A DNA stretch of 64,000 nt from JALZKA01 sp963715405 (GCA_963715405.1 OY970239.1:2294001-2358000); one strand, 5' to 3'. Shown: positions 17,044 through 27,170, numbered from the stretch's first letter. The notes: generated from the sequence alone by a model not told the origin. Program-made: numbers and translations.

Positions 17044-17078
17044 CTTTAGTCGTACACACTTAGATTTTTTGCTACCAT
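17044..17078 (+). promoter_or_regulatory. clpB promoter with degenerate HAIR-like site
   Basis: CTTTAGT-N7-ACTTAGA (17044-17064) has the half-site length and 7-nt spacing of the HspR operator HAIR (CTTGAGT-N7-ACTCAAG), with 6/7 and 4/7 matches. It covers the -35 region of a TACCAT -10 (17073-17078) located 9 nt before the clpB ATG. HspR control of clpB is known in streptomycetes; binding here is inferred. Confidence 0.35.
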
Positions 17079-17087
17079 GTCTTGGTC

Positions 17088-19684
17088 ATGAGACCAGAGC
17101 GCCTGACAAACCATGCCCAGGAGGCGATCGCCTCCGCTCAGCGCCTTGCGGGCACCTCGCGTAACACCGAGGTCGCGCCCGCGCACCTGCTCCTCGCCCT
17201 CCTCGAGCAGGAGAACGGCCTTGCCACGTCGGGGCTTCGAAGAAGCTCTCGGTCGACACGGTGGCCACCGCTGCCGACGTGCGAGAGGAGATCGCGGGCC
17301 TGGCAACGCTCTCGGGCGACGCGTCCCAGGAAGTCCGGCCGTCTCAGACGCTGATTCGCGCCCTGGAAACCGCCGAGCGCGAGATGTCGAAGCGGGGGGA
17401 CGAGTACATCACCGTCGGCCACCTCCTGCTCGCCCTCGCGGCTGACGAGTCGCCGGTCTCGCACATGCTGCCGGAGCCGGACGCGATCGCCAACGCGCTG
17501 GGCGAGATCCAGGGCCCGGGTCGGGTCACCTCGCCGAACGCCGAAGAGATGGCGGAGGCGCTCGACAAGTTCGGCCGCGACCTCACCGCCGAGGCGGAGG
17601 CGCAGAAGCTCGACCCCGTGATCGGGCGCGACGAGGAGATCCGCCGCGTGATTCAGGTGCTCTCGCGGCGCACGAAGAACAACCCGGTCCTGATCGGCGA
17701 GCCCGGCGTGGGCAAGACCGCGATCGTCGAGGGGCTCGCTCAGCGAATCGTCGACGGCGACGTGCCCGACTCGCTTCGCGACCGGCGCGTGATCGCCCTC
17801 GATATCGGCTCGCTCCTGGCAGGCTCGAAGTACCGCGGCGAGTTCGAGGAGCGCTTGAAGGCTGTGCTCTCAGAGGTCCAGGAGGCGCAGGGGCGCATCG
17901 TCCTCTTCATCGACGAGCTCCACACGATCGTGGGCGCAGGTGCGGCCGAGGGCGCGGTTGACGCCGCCAACCTCCTCAAGCCAATGCTCGCTCGCGGCGA
18001 GCTGCGCGCCGTCGGCGCGACGACGCTCGATGAGTTCCGCAAGCACATCGAGCCGGACGCCGCGCTCGAGCGCCGCTTTCAACCCGTGCTCGTCGGCGAG
18101 CCCGACATCGGCGACACGATCGCGATCCTCCGGGGCCTCAAGGAGCGCTACGAGACCCACCACAGCGTCCGCATAACCGACTCGGCCGTGGTCGCGGCGG
18201 CAACGCTATCCGAGCGCTACATCGCGGACCGTTTCCTTCCTGACAAGGCGATCGACCTGATCGACGAGGCCGCATCCCGCCTCAAGATCGAGATCGACTC
18301 GGTTCCCACCGAGATCGACGAGGTGAAGCGCCGCGAGACTCAGCTCGAGATCGAGAGGCAGGCCCTCAAGAAGGAGAAGGACGAGGCTTCGAAAGCGCGG
18401 CTAGAGACGATCGAGCAGGAGCTTGCTGACCTGGGCGAGCGCTCGGCCGAGATGACTGCGCGCTGGCAAAACGAGAAGCAGGCGATCGAGGCGATCGAGG
18501 TCGCTAAGGCAAACATCGCGGACGCCGAGCGCCGCTTCGACCGCGCGCAGCGCGACGCCGATCTGGCTCTCGCAGGGAAGATCCGCTACGGCGAGATCCC
18601 CGAACTGGAGGACATTCTCGCCGAGCAGGAATCAAAGCTCGCCGAGCTCCACGCATCAGGCGCTTCCATGCTGACCGACGAGGTCTCCGACCAGGACGTC
18701 GCCGAGGTCGTCGCGAAGTGGACGGGCATTCCGGTCTCCCGCCTCCTCGAAGGTGAGGTCGAAAAGCTCATCCACATGGAGGAGCGCCTTCACGATCGCG
18801 TCATCGGACAGGACGAGGCGGTCGAAGCGGTGTCGAACGCGTTGCGCCGCTCCCGCGCCGGCCTCGCCGATCCCAACCGGCCGATCGGCTCCTTCCTCTT
18901 CCTCGGCCCGACGGGAGTCGGTAAGACAGAGCTCGCGAAGGCGCTCGCCGAATTCATGTTCGACTCCGAGCAGGCGATCGTCCGCATCGACATGTCTGAG
19001 TACATGGAAAAGCACGCGGTCGCGCGCCTGATCGGTGCCCCGCCCGGGTACGTCGGCTACGACGAAGGCGGCCAGCTCACCGAGGCCGTGCGCCGGCGCC
19101 CGTACGCGGTGATCCTCCTCGACGAGATCGAGAAGGCCCACCCCGACGCCTTCAACGTCCTGCTTCAGATCATGGACGACGGCCGGCTCACCGACGGCAA
19201 GGGCCGCACGGTGGACTTCACAAACTCAGTCCTCATCATGACTTCGAACGTCGGCTCGGCCGAGATCGCATCGGAGTCGATCGACGAGCGCATACGCGAG
19301 CGGATCGAGGGCATCCTGGCCACCACCTTCAAGCCCGAGTTCCTCAACCGCGTCGACGAGACCGTGATCTTCCATCGCCTGTCCCGGGCGGATATCGACC
19401 GCATCGTCGAGCTCCAGGTGGAGCTCCTCACGCGCCGTGTCTCCGAGCGCGGCATCGAGATCGAGTTGACCGGCGAGGCCCGCACGCTCCTCGGCAACCT
19501 CGGCTTCGATCCGACCTACGGCGCCCGACCGTTGCGCCGGGTGATCCAGCGCCGCCTTGTCGACCCGCTCGCGCTGAAGCTGCTCGAGGGCGACTTTAAG
19601 GATGGCGACCGGGTGCGAGTTGACGCCGAGGACGGCGAGCTCGTGTTCCGCCCGGCGCCGATCGCGGTGGCGGACGTCGCCTAG
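17088..19684 (+). CDS. clpB: disaggregase ClpB, frameshifted near the N-terminus
   Basis: A Hsp100 AAA+ machine that extracts proteins from aggregates with DnaK. The N-terminal Clp domain starts at ATG 17088 (MRPERLTNHAQEAIASAQRL). The frame breaks near 17237-17245 and the rest of the protein (KKLSVDTVATAADVREEIAG onward) is intact to 19684. Visible features are Walker A of NBD1 (GEPGVGKTAIVEG), the coiled-coil middle domain (about 18310-18600) and Walker A of NBD2 (GPTGVGKTELAKA). A gene caller will start at 17261 and lose the N-domain. A single missing base explains the break. Confidence 0.9.
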
Positions 19685-19702
19685 CGACCTAGACTTGGAC
19701 GT

Positions 19703-20590
19703 GTGAGCGACGAGAGGAAGCCCGTGCCCTTCGTCGTCGGGGTGGGGCGCTCGGGCACGACACTCCTACGGCTGATGCTCGACGCGCATCCCGAGCTGGC
19801 GATCCCGCCCGAGACCCACTTTCTGCCGGCGCTGATCTACCTGTTGGCAACGGGCGAACCACACGCGGTGGACCTCGTTCGCGTGGTCCAGACCTATCCC
19901 GGCTGGCGCGACTTCGGCCTCAATGAGGATGAATTGCGGAAGGCCTTCGAGGGAGCCGGCTCAAGTCCGGCTGGAGCGATCAACGGTTTCTACGCCGCAT
20001 ACGCGAAGCGGCATGGAAAGCACCGCTGGGGCGACAAGACGCCCGTCTACATCGAGTCGATCTCGAAGATCGGTCAGGCCCTCGGCGACCAGGCGCGGTT
20101 CGTCCATCTGATCCGCGACGGGCGCGCAGTCGCGGTTTCGCGGCGTGCCCGGGCAGCAAAGCGCGGACGGGAGCCGACCCCCGTACGCGCGGAAGCCGAG
20201 ACCTGGAAGCGGCGGATCGACTCCGCGCGCGATCAGTCGCGCGAAGTCGAGCACTACCTCGAGCTCCGCTACGAAGACCTGACCGCTGATCCCGAGGCCG
20301 CTCTCCGGCGGGTTTGTGATCACATCGCGCTCGGCTTCGACCCGGCGATGCTCGACTATCACGAGGGCGCCTCGGAGCGTCTGTCTGAACTGAGCGATCT
20401 CCCCGGCCAAGGTGGCCGGGTGCGGCCCGGCTCGGAGCGAATCGCGGCCCACTCGCGAACCTCGGAGCCGCCTCGAACCGACCGGATCGAGCGCTGGCGC
20501 ACCGAGCTTTCCCAAGAAGAGATCGCCGGCTACGAGGAAGTCGCCGGGGATCTCCTCGAAGAGCTCGGCTATCCGCTCGCGCGAGGCTGA
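19703..20590 (+). CDS. PAPS-dependent sulfotransferase (island member 1)
   Basis: A 295-residue cytosolic-type sulfotransferase. The 5'-phosphosulfate loop is GVGRSGTTLLRLMLDAHPEL; HRWGDKTPVY is the family motif that carries the likely catalytic region; HLIRDGRAVAVS is the 3'-phosphate site. It ends in LLEELGYPL, a C-terminal signature shared by eight paralogues in this window. GTG 19703 lies 7 nt after TAGACT (19690-19695), which suggests a leaderless start. It is followed 4 nt later by a glycosyltransferase. The acceptor is unknown. Confidence 0.88.
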   Translation: MSDERKPVPFVVGVGRSGTTLLRLMLDAHPELAIPPETHFLPALIYLLATGEPHAVDLVRVVQTYPGWRDFGLNEDELRKAFEGAGSSPAGAINGFYAAYAKRHGKHRWGDKTPVYIESISKIGQALGDQARFVHLIRDGRAVAVSRRARAAKRGREPTPVRAEAETWKRRIDSARDQSREVEHYLELRYEDLTADPEAALRRVCDHIALGFDPAMLDYHEGASERLSELSDLPGQGGRVRPGSERIAAHSRTSEPPRTDRIERWRTELSQEEIAGYEEVAGDLLEELGYPLARG

Positions 20591-20594
20591 CGGG

Positions 20595-21674
20595 ATGCGG
20601 ATCGGCGTCTCCTCCTACTGGTTCAACCGCGGGCAGGGCGTGGTCGGCCGCCACCTTCGCTCGGCGCTCGAGACGCTCGGCCACGAGAGCTTCGTCCTCG
20701 CCCGGCCGACGCGGGAGACCAACATCAAGCCCTCGTTCGTCGACGAGAGCGGTGTCTGGAGCCAGCCGGGCGTGACGGTCGCCTCGAGCTACCGGATCCC
20801 AGACGACGAGCTGCTCGCCTGGGCACGCGACAATTCCCTCGATGCGGCGCTCTTCGACCAGAACTACCAGTTCGAGGAGATCGAAGCCCTCAAGCGAGCC
20901 GGCGTCAGGACCTACGGGAGGTTCGTCTGGGAGCACTTCGCCGCCGAGCATGTCGAGCCGGCACGGCGCGCGTTCACGAACGTGTACGCGGTTACCGCGG
21001 CAGAAGAGAACCGCTACCGCGAGCTTGGGCTCGACACCCCGCGCGTCCCCTGGGGCATCCACCCGGAGTTGATCCGCGAGCGTTCGCGAAACGACGACGG
21101 CAAGGTCCGGCTCTTCTTCCCGGGCGGATTCATGTCGAAGCGAAAGCCGCTCGACCTCACCCTTGAAGCGTTTCGCAAGGCAAGGGGGGATGAGCTGCGC
21201 CTGGTGGTAAAGGCCCAGGTCGAGCGAGGCGTCGACGCCGTGCGCGATGCCGCCCGCAAGGACGCGCGGGTCGAGGTGATCGCAGAAGACCTCCCGACCG
21301 AAGAGCACATGCGGCTCTTTGCATCTGCGGACGCCTGCCTGGCGCCAAGCCGCTGGGAGGGACTCGGCCTTCACCTTTTCGAGGCGACCGCGCTCGGGAT
21401 GCCGATCGTGACCAACGACAACCCACCGATGAACGAGGTGGTCCAGGCCGAGCGCAACGGCCTGCTCGTGCGAGGCAAGCCATCCAAGCAGCGACCCCGC
21501 TCTGACATCGGCTCGTTCGACCCCGACCGCCGCCAGCTCACGAAGGCGATCGAGCGGCTGCGCGACCCTGCGCTCCGAGCCCGGCTGGAGCGCGGAGCCC
21601 TCGAGCGCCGCGCCGAGCTCAGCTGGGACCGGACCGTCGGAGCGCTCGGAGAGCTCGTTGAGACCGGCCACTGA
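20595..21674 (+). CDS. GT4-like glycosyltransferase (paralogue A)
   Basis: 359 residues from ATG 20595. GT-B fold: N-terminal MRIGVSSYWFNRGQGVVGRH, an RFVWEHFAAEHVE motif, then the donor domain with PSRWEGLGLHLFEATALGMP (the EX7E-type region) and VTNDNPPMNE. Two close paralogues lie at 32203 and 33285. It is 4 nt downstream of sulfotransferase 1, implying a pair that adds and sulfates a sugar. Donor and acceptor are unknown. Confidence 0.85.
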   Translation: MRIGVSSYWFNRGQGVVGRHLRSALETLGHESFVLARPTRETNIKPSFVDESGVWSQPGVTVASSYRIPDDELLAWARDNSLDAALFDQNYQFEEIEALKRAGVRTYGRFVWEHFAAEHVEPARRAFTNVYAVTAAEENRYRELGLDTPRVPWGIHPELIRERSRNDDGKVRLFFPGGFMSKRKPLDLTLEAFRKARGDELRLVVKAQVERGVDAVRDAARKDARVEVIAEDLPTEEHMRLFASADACLAPSRWEGLGLHLFEATALGMPIVTNDNPPMNEVVQAERNGLLVRGKPSKQRPRSDIGSFDPDRRQLTKAIERLRDPALRARLERGALERRAELSWDRTVGALGELVETGH

Positions 21675-21771
21675 GCGAGCGGCACTCCGCGAGAGGCGAT
21701 TGGGAAGCCGCTCAGGAGGTAGTGTGAGGGAGACAGCTTTTGCGGCCGATTTTCTGTACGAGGAGGACGAG

Positions 21772-22053
21772 ATGCCGACCTACGTGATGCTCACCAACCT
21801 GACCGCGGACGGCGTAAGGACGCTCAAGTCCAACCCGAATCGCGTCGGCGAGGTCAACAAGGAAGTGGAGGCGCTGGGCGCGAAGGTGGTCGAGCAGTAC
21901 GCGACGCTCGGCCGGTTCGACTTCATCACGGTCGTCGAGGCCCCTGACCCGGAGACGATGGCCAAGGTCTCTGTCGAGCTCGGTTCGCGCGGCACGATGA
22001 CTTCCGAGACGCTTGTAGCGATCCCCAGCGACCAGTTCGCCGACTCGATCTAA
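21772..22053 (+). CDS. GYD-domain protein
   Basis: 93 residues, beginning MPTYVMLTNLTADGVRTLKS. It matches the small alpha/beta-barrel GYD family (dimeric, function unknown), which often lies near purine genes. GAGGAGGA precedes ATG 21772. A TAGTGT hexamer about 45 nt upstream may be the -10. It is first in the purD-purE-purB run. Confidence 0.8.
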   Translation: MPTYVMLTNLTADGVRTLKSNPNRVGEVNKEVEALGAKVVEQYATLGRFDFITVVEAPDPETMAKVSVELGSRGTMTSETLVAIPSDQFADSI

Positions 22054-22092
22054 GACCCGAGAGCTGACGCCCGCCCGCCCGAACAGGCTCAT

Positions 22093-23373
22093 ATGAAGGT
22101 CCTCGTCGTCGGTGGCGGGGGGCGTGAGCATGCGATCGTGCGCGCGCTCGGCCGGTCGGCTATTGCCTCCGAGGTCCTATGTGCGCCAGGAAACGCCGGC
22201 ATCGCCGAGGACGCTCGAGTAGTGGACGCCGGTGCCGAGGACGTCGATGCGATCGTCGCCACGGCCAAGGCCGAAGACGTGGATCTGGTGATTGTGGGTC
22301 CCGAAGCGCCGCTGGTGGCCGGCGCCGTGGACGCACTCGAGCATGCGGGCATCGGCGCGTTCGGGCCGACGGCCGAGGCAGCGCGTCTCGAGGGCTCGAA
22401 GGTCCACGCAAAGGAGCTGATGGCCGACGCAGGGGTGCCAACCGCTTCTCACGAGACCCTGAGCGATGCCCGGCACGCCCTCGAAAAGCTGGCCGAAGCG
22501 ACTTACCCGCTCGTTCTCAAGGCCGACGGCCTGGCGGCGGGCAAGGGCGTGATCATCTGCCACTCGGAAGAGGAGGCTCACGACGCGATTGACGTCTTCT
22601 TCAACCAGCGCCGCTTCGGCCAGACCGAGGTTGTGCTCGAGGAATTTCTCCATGGAGAGGAGCTCTCGCTCCTCGCGCTCTGCGACGGCGAGAACGTCGT
22701 GCCGCTGGCCCCCGCCCAGGACTACAAGCGAATCTTCGACGGCGACGAGGGCCCGAACACCGGCGGGATGGGCAGCTACTCGCCGGTGCCCGGCACCGAC
22801 CGAGAGCGAGTGGAAGAGCTCGCCGACCTGGTCCATCGGCCCGTTGTCGAGTTGATGGCCGAGCGCGGGACGCCTTTTCGCGGCGTCTTGTACGCCGGCC
22901 TCATGATGAGCTCGGACGGACCCAAGGTCCTCGAGTTCAACGCCCGCTTCGGCGATCCCGAGACGCAGGCCGTCCTGCCGCGCCTCCGGTCAGATCTGGC
23001 GGAGCTGTGCCTCGCCAGCCGCGAGCCGGGCGGGCTTGCGGGCGTGAACGCGGACTTCACCGGCGATTGGGCGGTCACCCTCGTGCTCGCGTCGGCGGGA
23101 TACCCACAGTTTTCGTCAAAGGGCGACGTGATCACCGGCCTTGAGGACGCTGCACGGCTCGATGGCATCGAGCTGACGCACGCGGGCACCGCGCGTGACG
23201 AAAGCGGCGCGGTCGTCACGGCCGGTGGGCGCGTGATCAACGTGACGGCGCTGGGGCCGGGACCGGCAGAGGCTCGCGACCGCGCCTACGAGGCGGCCGC
23301 GATGATCGACTTCGAAGGCATGCAAATGCGCACCGACATCGCGCTCAGGGCGACCGAGCGCGTCCCTGGCTGA
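22093..23373 (+). CDS. purD: phosphoribosylamine-glycine ligase
   Basis: Step 2 of de novo purine synthesis: phosphoribosylamine + glycine + ATP to GAR. The 426-residue ATP-grasp enzyme has VVGGGGREHAIVRALGRS at the N-terminus, GSKVHAKELM, VLKADGLAAGKGV in the nucleotide-binding lid and LEFNARFGDPETQ near the metal site. Full length. It is followed 25 nt later by purE on the same strand. Confidence 0.97.
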   Translation: MKVLVVGGGGREHAIVRALGRSAIASEVLCAPGNAGIAEDARVVDAGAEDVDAIVATAKAEDVDLVIVGPEAPLVAGAVDALEHAGIGAFGPTAEAARLEGSKVHAKELMADAGVPTASHETLSDARHALEKLAEATYPLVLKADGLAAGKGVIICHSEEEAHDAIDVFFNQRRFGQTEVVLEEFLHGEELSLLALCDGENVVPLAPAQDYKRIFDGDEGPNTGGMGSYSPVPGTDRERVEELADLVHRPVVELMAERGTPFRGVLYAGLMMSSDGPKVLEFNARFGDPETQAVLPRLRSDLAELCLASREPGGLAGVNADFTGDWAVTLVLASAGYPQFSSKGDVITGLEDAARLDGIELTHAGTARDESGAVVTAGGRVINVTALGPGPAEARDRAYEAAAMIDFEGMQMRTDIALRATERVPG

Positions 23374-23398
23374 AGAGCGCCGGGAGAAAGGGAAACAC

Positions 23399-23920
23399 AT
23401 GGAGACAGCGGATCCGACCGGGGGGCGCGAAACGCAGACGGGAACGGCCGATCCAGCCCCAGACGCGCCCCCGCCCGAGACGATGCCCGATGTCGAGACA
23501 GCATTCTCGGAGATCGAGGTCGATGCGCCGCGGGTCGGAATCATCATGGGCTCGAAGAACGACAAACCGAAGATGCAGGGGGCCGGCGAGGCGCTTCAGG
23601 AAGCCGGCATCCGCTACGAGGTTCGAGTGATGAGCGCACACCGCGATCCCGAGATGGTGCGCGAGTACTGCCACAACGCGCGCATGCGCGGGCTCAAGGT
23701 GATCATCGCGGGCGCCGGGATGTCAGCAGCGCTCCCCGGCGTCGCCGCGGCCCACACTGACCTGCCGGTGATCGGCGTCCCGATCCTGGGCAAGTCGCTC
23801 GGCGGGCTCGACGCGTTGCTCTCGGCGGTCCAGATGCCCCCCGGCATCCCTGTCGCGTGCGTCGCCATCGACGGCTCGAAGAACGCAGGCATCCTGGCCG
23901 CACGCATCATCACATGCTGA
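23399..23920 (+). CDS. purE: N5-carboxyaminoimidazole ribonucleotide mutase
   Basis: Converts N5-CAIR to CAIR (step 6b). The 173-residue protein has a catalytic core starting near residue 46 (RVGIIMGSKNDKPKM), with the SAHRD active-site His and AGMSAALPGV. Residues 1-45 form an acidic, Pro-rich extension that is not part of the fold; an internal ATG at 23483 could be the real start. The usual GSxSD loop reads GSKND. No purK is in the window, although class I PurE normally needs it. It is 4 nt upstream of purB. Confidence 0.92.
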   Translation: METADPTGGRETQTGTADPAPDAPPPETMPDVETAFSEIEVDAPRVGIIMGSKNDKPKMQGAGEALQEAGIRYEVRVMSAHRDPEMVREYCHNARMRGLKVIIAGAGMSAALPGVAAAHTDLPVIGVPILGKSLGGLDALLSAVQMPPGIPVACVAIDGSKNAGILAARIITC

Positions 23921-23924
23921 CCAG

Positions 23925-25208
23925 GTGATACCCCGGTACACACGCGACGAAATCGGCGCGGTCTGGACCGACCGCCGCAAGATGGAAGGCTGGCTCGCTG
24001 TCGAGCTAGCGGCGACGGATGCGTGGGCCGCGGAAGGCGTGGTTCCCGCCGAAGCCGCGACCGCGGCGCGTGAGAGCGCGAGGTTCGAAGTGGAGGCAGT
24101 GGCGGAGCGGGAGCGCACGACGAACCACGACGTCGCGGCGTTCGTCGACGTCGTCGCTGAGTCGGTAGGCGAAGAGGGCCGCTGGATCCACTACGGCCTG
24201 ACGTCCTCGGACGTCCTCGACACCGCGCTTGCGCTTCAGATCAAAGAAGCGGGTGAGATCGTCGTCGCGGGGGCCCGCGAGTACCGGGACGCGCTTCGTG
24301 ATCGTGCCCGCGAGCACGCCACCACCCTCTGCGCCGGGCGCACCCATGGCGTCCACGCCGAGCCGACGACGTTTGGCCTGAGGCTCGCCGGCTTCGCCTT
24401 CGAGGCGCAGCGGAACCTGGACCGACTGGAAGAGGCGTTCGCGAACGCTTCGGTGGGGGCGATCTCCGGCGCCGTCGGCACCTACGCCTCGGTGCCTCCG
24501 GCGATCGAGCAAAGGGTTTGCGAGAGCCTCGGCATCCGCTCGGAGGACGTCTCGACCCAGGTCGTGCCACGCGACCGCCACGCGGCACTTCTTTCGGCGA
24601 TCGCGCTCGCCGGTGCGGGGCTTGAGCGCTTCGCGACCGAGGTGAGAAACCTTCAGCGAACCGAGATCCGCGAGGTGGAAGAGCCGTTCGGCAAGGGCCA
24701 GAAGGGCTCGTCCGCCATGCCGCACAAGCGAAACCCCATCACCTGCGAGCGCATCACTGGCCTTGCCCGGGTCTTGCGGGGCTACGCGCAGACGGGGCTC
24801 GAGAACGTCGCCCTGTGGCACGAGCGGGACATCTCGCACTCCGGCGCCGAGCGAGTAGTCCTCCCCGACGCGACGATCGGCCTCGACTACATGCAGCATC
24901 TGGCGGCGCGCGTCGCCCGCGACATGGTCGTCCACTCCGAAAGGATGCGCGAGAACCTGGAGCTCACCCACGGCGCGATCTTCAGCCAGCGCGCCCTGAC
25001 GGCGCTCGTCGATTCCGGGATGACGCGGGACGATGCCTACCGCACTGTCCAGGAGGCAGCGCAGAAAGCATGGGACACCGGCACCCCGTTCCGCGAGCTT
25101 CTGGCGGCTGCCGCGCCCGGCCTCGACCTCGACGCGGTGCTCGACTACGAGGCTTACCTGGGCCACGTACCCGCGGTGCTCAAGCGCCTCGACGCGCTCG
25201 ACGGCTGA
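23925..25208 (+). CDS. purB: adenylosuccinate lyase
   Basis: Cleaves SAICAR to AICAR and adenylosuccinate to AMP. The 427-residue fumarase/aspartase-fold protein has GRTHGVHAEPTTFG, HYGLTSSDVLDT and the signature loop GSSAMPHKRNPI. The start is GTG 23925, 4 nt after the purE stop, so it is co-translated. The frame is clean. Confidence 0.97.
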   Translation: MIPRYTRDEIGAVWTDRRKMEGWLAVELAATDAWAAEGVVPAEAATAARESARFEVEAVAERERTTNHDVAAFVDVVAESVGEEGRWIHYGLTSSDVLDTALALQIKEAGEIVVAGAREYRDALRDRAREHATTLCAGRTHGVHAEPTTFGLRLAGFAFEAQRNLDRLEEAFANASVGAISGAVGTYASVPPAIEQRVCESLGIRSEDVSTQVVPRDRHAALLSAIALAGAGLERFATEVRNLQRTEIREVEEPFGKGQKGSSAMPHKRNPITCERITGLARVLRGYAQTGLENVALWHERDISHSGAERVVLPDATIGLDYMQHLAARVARDMVVHSERMRENLELTHGAIFSQRALTALVDSGMTRDDAYRTVQEAAQKAWDTGTPFRELLAAAAPGLDLDAVLDYEAYLGHVPAVLKRLDALDG

Positions 25209-25230
25209 CTCCCCTCTAACTTTCGGCGCC

Positions 25231-26241
25231 ATGGCCAGGCTCGAAGCCGAGGACGGCCGCTCCTCGAAGGGCCGCGAGCGGCCACACTATGAGTACAGGG
25301 AGCGGCCGGCAAAGCACGTCTCCCCGATCACGTTTGTCGGCGGCACGGGCCGCAGCGGCACGCACATCGTCTCCCGCTTCTTGGGCCGCCACTCTCGCAT
25401 CGCGGCGATCGGCGTCGAGTGCCGCTTTCACGTCGAGGAGCGTGGCTTCCCCGGCCTCCTCGACGGCAGCGTGACGCGCGATCAGTTTCTCAAGCGCCTT
25501 CGCGGGTTCTGGTGGCGCGGGAGGATGAACGGGCGCGAGCGCGGGATGTTCAGGTTTGTCCCTGAGGCGCGCTTCCAGGCGGCGGTCACAGCCTTCGAAG
25601 AGGAGTTCGACGCGGACCAACCCGATGACGCCTGCCGCAGGCTCTTCTTGGATCTACTGTGGCCCTTCGCGGCCGAGAAGGGAGCGAGTGGACTGGTCGA
25701 GCAGAGCTGCGACACCGTGGCGCAATCAGAGACGCTCGTGCACCTCTTTCCCGAGGCGAGCTTCGTCCACGTCGTCCGCGACGGGCGCGACGCCTCGGCC
25801 TCTCGCGTCTCGCAGACGCGCGGGATCATCTACCCCCGGACCAGAAAGCAGGGCATCGAGTGGTTCGAGCGCAGGATCCGCCGGATCGAGGACGGCGCTC
25901 GCCGGATCCCCGATGAACAGCTCATGCAGGTGAGCCTCGAGGCGCTCCTCACCCCGCCGCGCTTCGAGGCGGCGCGTGAGCTCGCCGATTTCGTCGGGGT
26001 CAGGTTGAGCGGCGGGATGCGGCAGTTCTTCTTCAAGCAGATGAGCGTGCAGGGGGCGAACACCGAGCGCTGGCGCGAGAACATCTCCGCGCGCCGGCAG
26101 GAGTCGCTGGAGCGGCGCTACCGCGAGACCCTCGAGCGCCTCGAAGCCGACGGGGTGAGCTCCGCCGCGCACCTGCGCCAGGCCTACGAGCGGCTGCCCG
26201 CCCTCGCTCAGGCTCAGAGCGAGGAGTCCGAGAGCGGATAG
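25231..26241 (+). CDS. sulfotransferase (island member 2)
   Basis: 336 residues from ATG 25231. PAPS motifs: FVGGTGRSGTHIVSRFLGRH at the N-terminus and HVVRDGRDASASRVS. It lacks the WGDKTP motif of the main paralogue group and has a distinct middle (RGIIYPRTRKQGIEWFE), so it belongs to another subfamily. TAACTT lies 8 nt before the ATG (leaderless pattern). It sits between purB and purC, and its 3' end overlaps the convergent sulfotransferase 3 by 28 nt. Confidence 0.85.
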   Translation: MARLEAEDGRSSKGRERPHYEYRERPAKHVSPITFVGGTGRSGTHIVSRFLGRHSRIAAIGVECRFHVEERGFPGLLDGSVTRDQFLKRLRGFWWRGRMNGRERGMFRFVPEARFQAAVTAFEEEFDADQPDDACRRLFLDLLWPFAAEKGASGLVEQSCDTVAQSETLVHLFPEASFVHVVRDGRDASASRVSQTRGIIYPRTRKQGIEWFERRIRRIEDGARRIPDEQLMQVSLEALLTPPRFEAARELADFVGVRLSGGMRQFFFKQMSVQGANTERWRENISARRQESLERRYRETLERLEADGVSSAAHLRQAYERLPALAQAQSEESESG

Positions 26242-27170
26242 CCCAGCTCTTCGAGCAGGTCGCCCGCGATCCCCTCGAACCTGGCGACGTCCTCGGGCGG
26301 CATCTCGCGGCGCCAAACCGCGATCCGGTCCTGTCGAGGCGCCTCGGTGACCCGCGAGTGGGCACTGAGACGCTCGGTCGCTGGGCGGAGAGTTCCACCC
26401 TCCTCCTCGGGCAGATCCCGCGCGATCTCCCTGAGGCGCTCGCCTGAGCGCTCGTGGTAGCGCAGCATCGCTGGGTCGTACTCGATCTTGGCGAAGGCGC
26501 AGATCTCTCGCAATACGTCCTCCGGGTCGGTCACCAGGTCCTCGTAGCGAACCTCCAGGTAGTGCTTGATCTGCGTGCTCCTGCGGCGCGCGCGCCTGAT
26601 CCGCCGCTTCCAGATCTTCGCGAGGCGTTCCACGGAGAGCTCTTCGGCCTGGATGCGCTCGTCACGCGAAAGCGCCACGTCGCGCCCGTCGCGGATCAGA
26701 TGCACGAAGCGCGCCTCGGGAAGGCAGAGCTCGACCACCTTCATCTGTTTCACGTAGCCGGGAGTCTTGTCCCCGTAGCGCTCCTTGCCCTGCGTTTCCG
26801 CGTAGAGGCCGTAGAAAGAGCGCAGGACGTGCGCCGGCTCCGTGCCCGGCGCCTCCCCAAGGCGCTTGCGCAGATCCTGCTCGGAGATGCCGAAGTCGCC
26901 CCAGCGCCTGTGCGCGACCAGGAAGTCGGCGACGTCGTCCGAGCGGGCCTCGCCGAGCGCCTTGAGGTGATCGTGGAGGGCGGGGATGAAATGCGTCTCG
27001 GGCGGCACCGCCAGCTCGGGGTGCGAGTCCAGCATCATCCGAAGGAGCGTCGTGCCCGAGCGGTTGACGCCGATCACGAAGGGAACGGGGGCGGGAAGGG
27101 GCACGATCTTTTCGGCGAGAAGCCTGCGGCGGCGGCGGATCTCTGCAAGCGGATGGATCGAACGGGCCAT
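26214..27170 (-). CDS. sulfotransferase (island member 3)
   Basis: 318 residues. FVIGVNRSGTTLLRMMLDSH (PSB loop), RYGDKTPGY, HLIRDGRDVALSRDE (3'-phosphate site), YEDLVTDPEDVLREICAF, and the C-terminal LLEELGYPL. It belongs to the main paralogue group. ATG 27170 lies 7 nt after TAGCTA on the minus strand (leaderless pattern). It is divergent from purC, with 55 nt between the starts. Confidence 0.88.
   Translation of the reverse strand: MARSIHPLAEIRRRRRLLAEKIVPLPAPVPFVIGVNRSGTTLLRMMLDSHPELAVPPETHFIPALHDHLKALGEARSDDVADFLVAHRRWGDFGISEQDLRKRLGEAPGTEPAHVLRSFYGLYAETQGKERYGDKTPGYVKQMKVVELCLPEARFVHLIRDGRDVALSRDERIQAEELSVERLAKIWKRRIRRARRRSTQIKHYLEVRYEDLVTDPEDVLREICAFAKIEYDPAMLRYHERSGERLREIARDLPEEEGGTLRPATERLSAHSRVTEAPRQDRIAVWRREMPPEDVARFEGIAGDLLEELGYPLSDSSL

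Noticed and set aside
17230..17250. Programmed frameshift in clpB
   Set aside because: No slippery heptamer or downstream structure is visible, and clpB is not known to use frameshifting. A single indel is simpler.
22054..22092. Purine riboswitch or PurR box before purD, purC, purL or purF
   Set aside because: The intergenic gaps are short and I see neither the purine aptamer core nor a conserved box shared by these genes.
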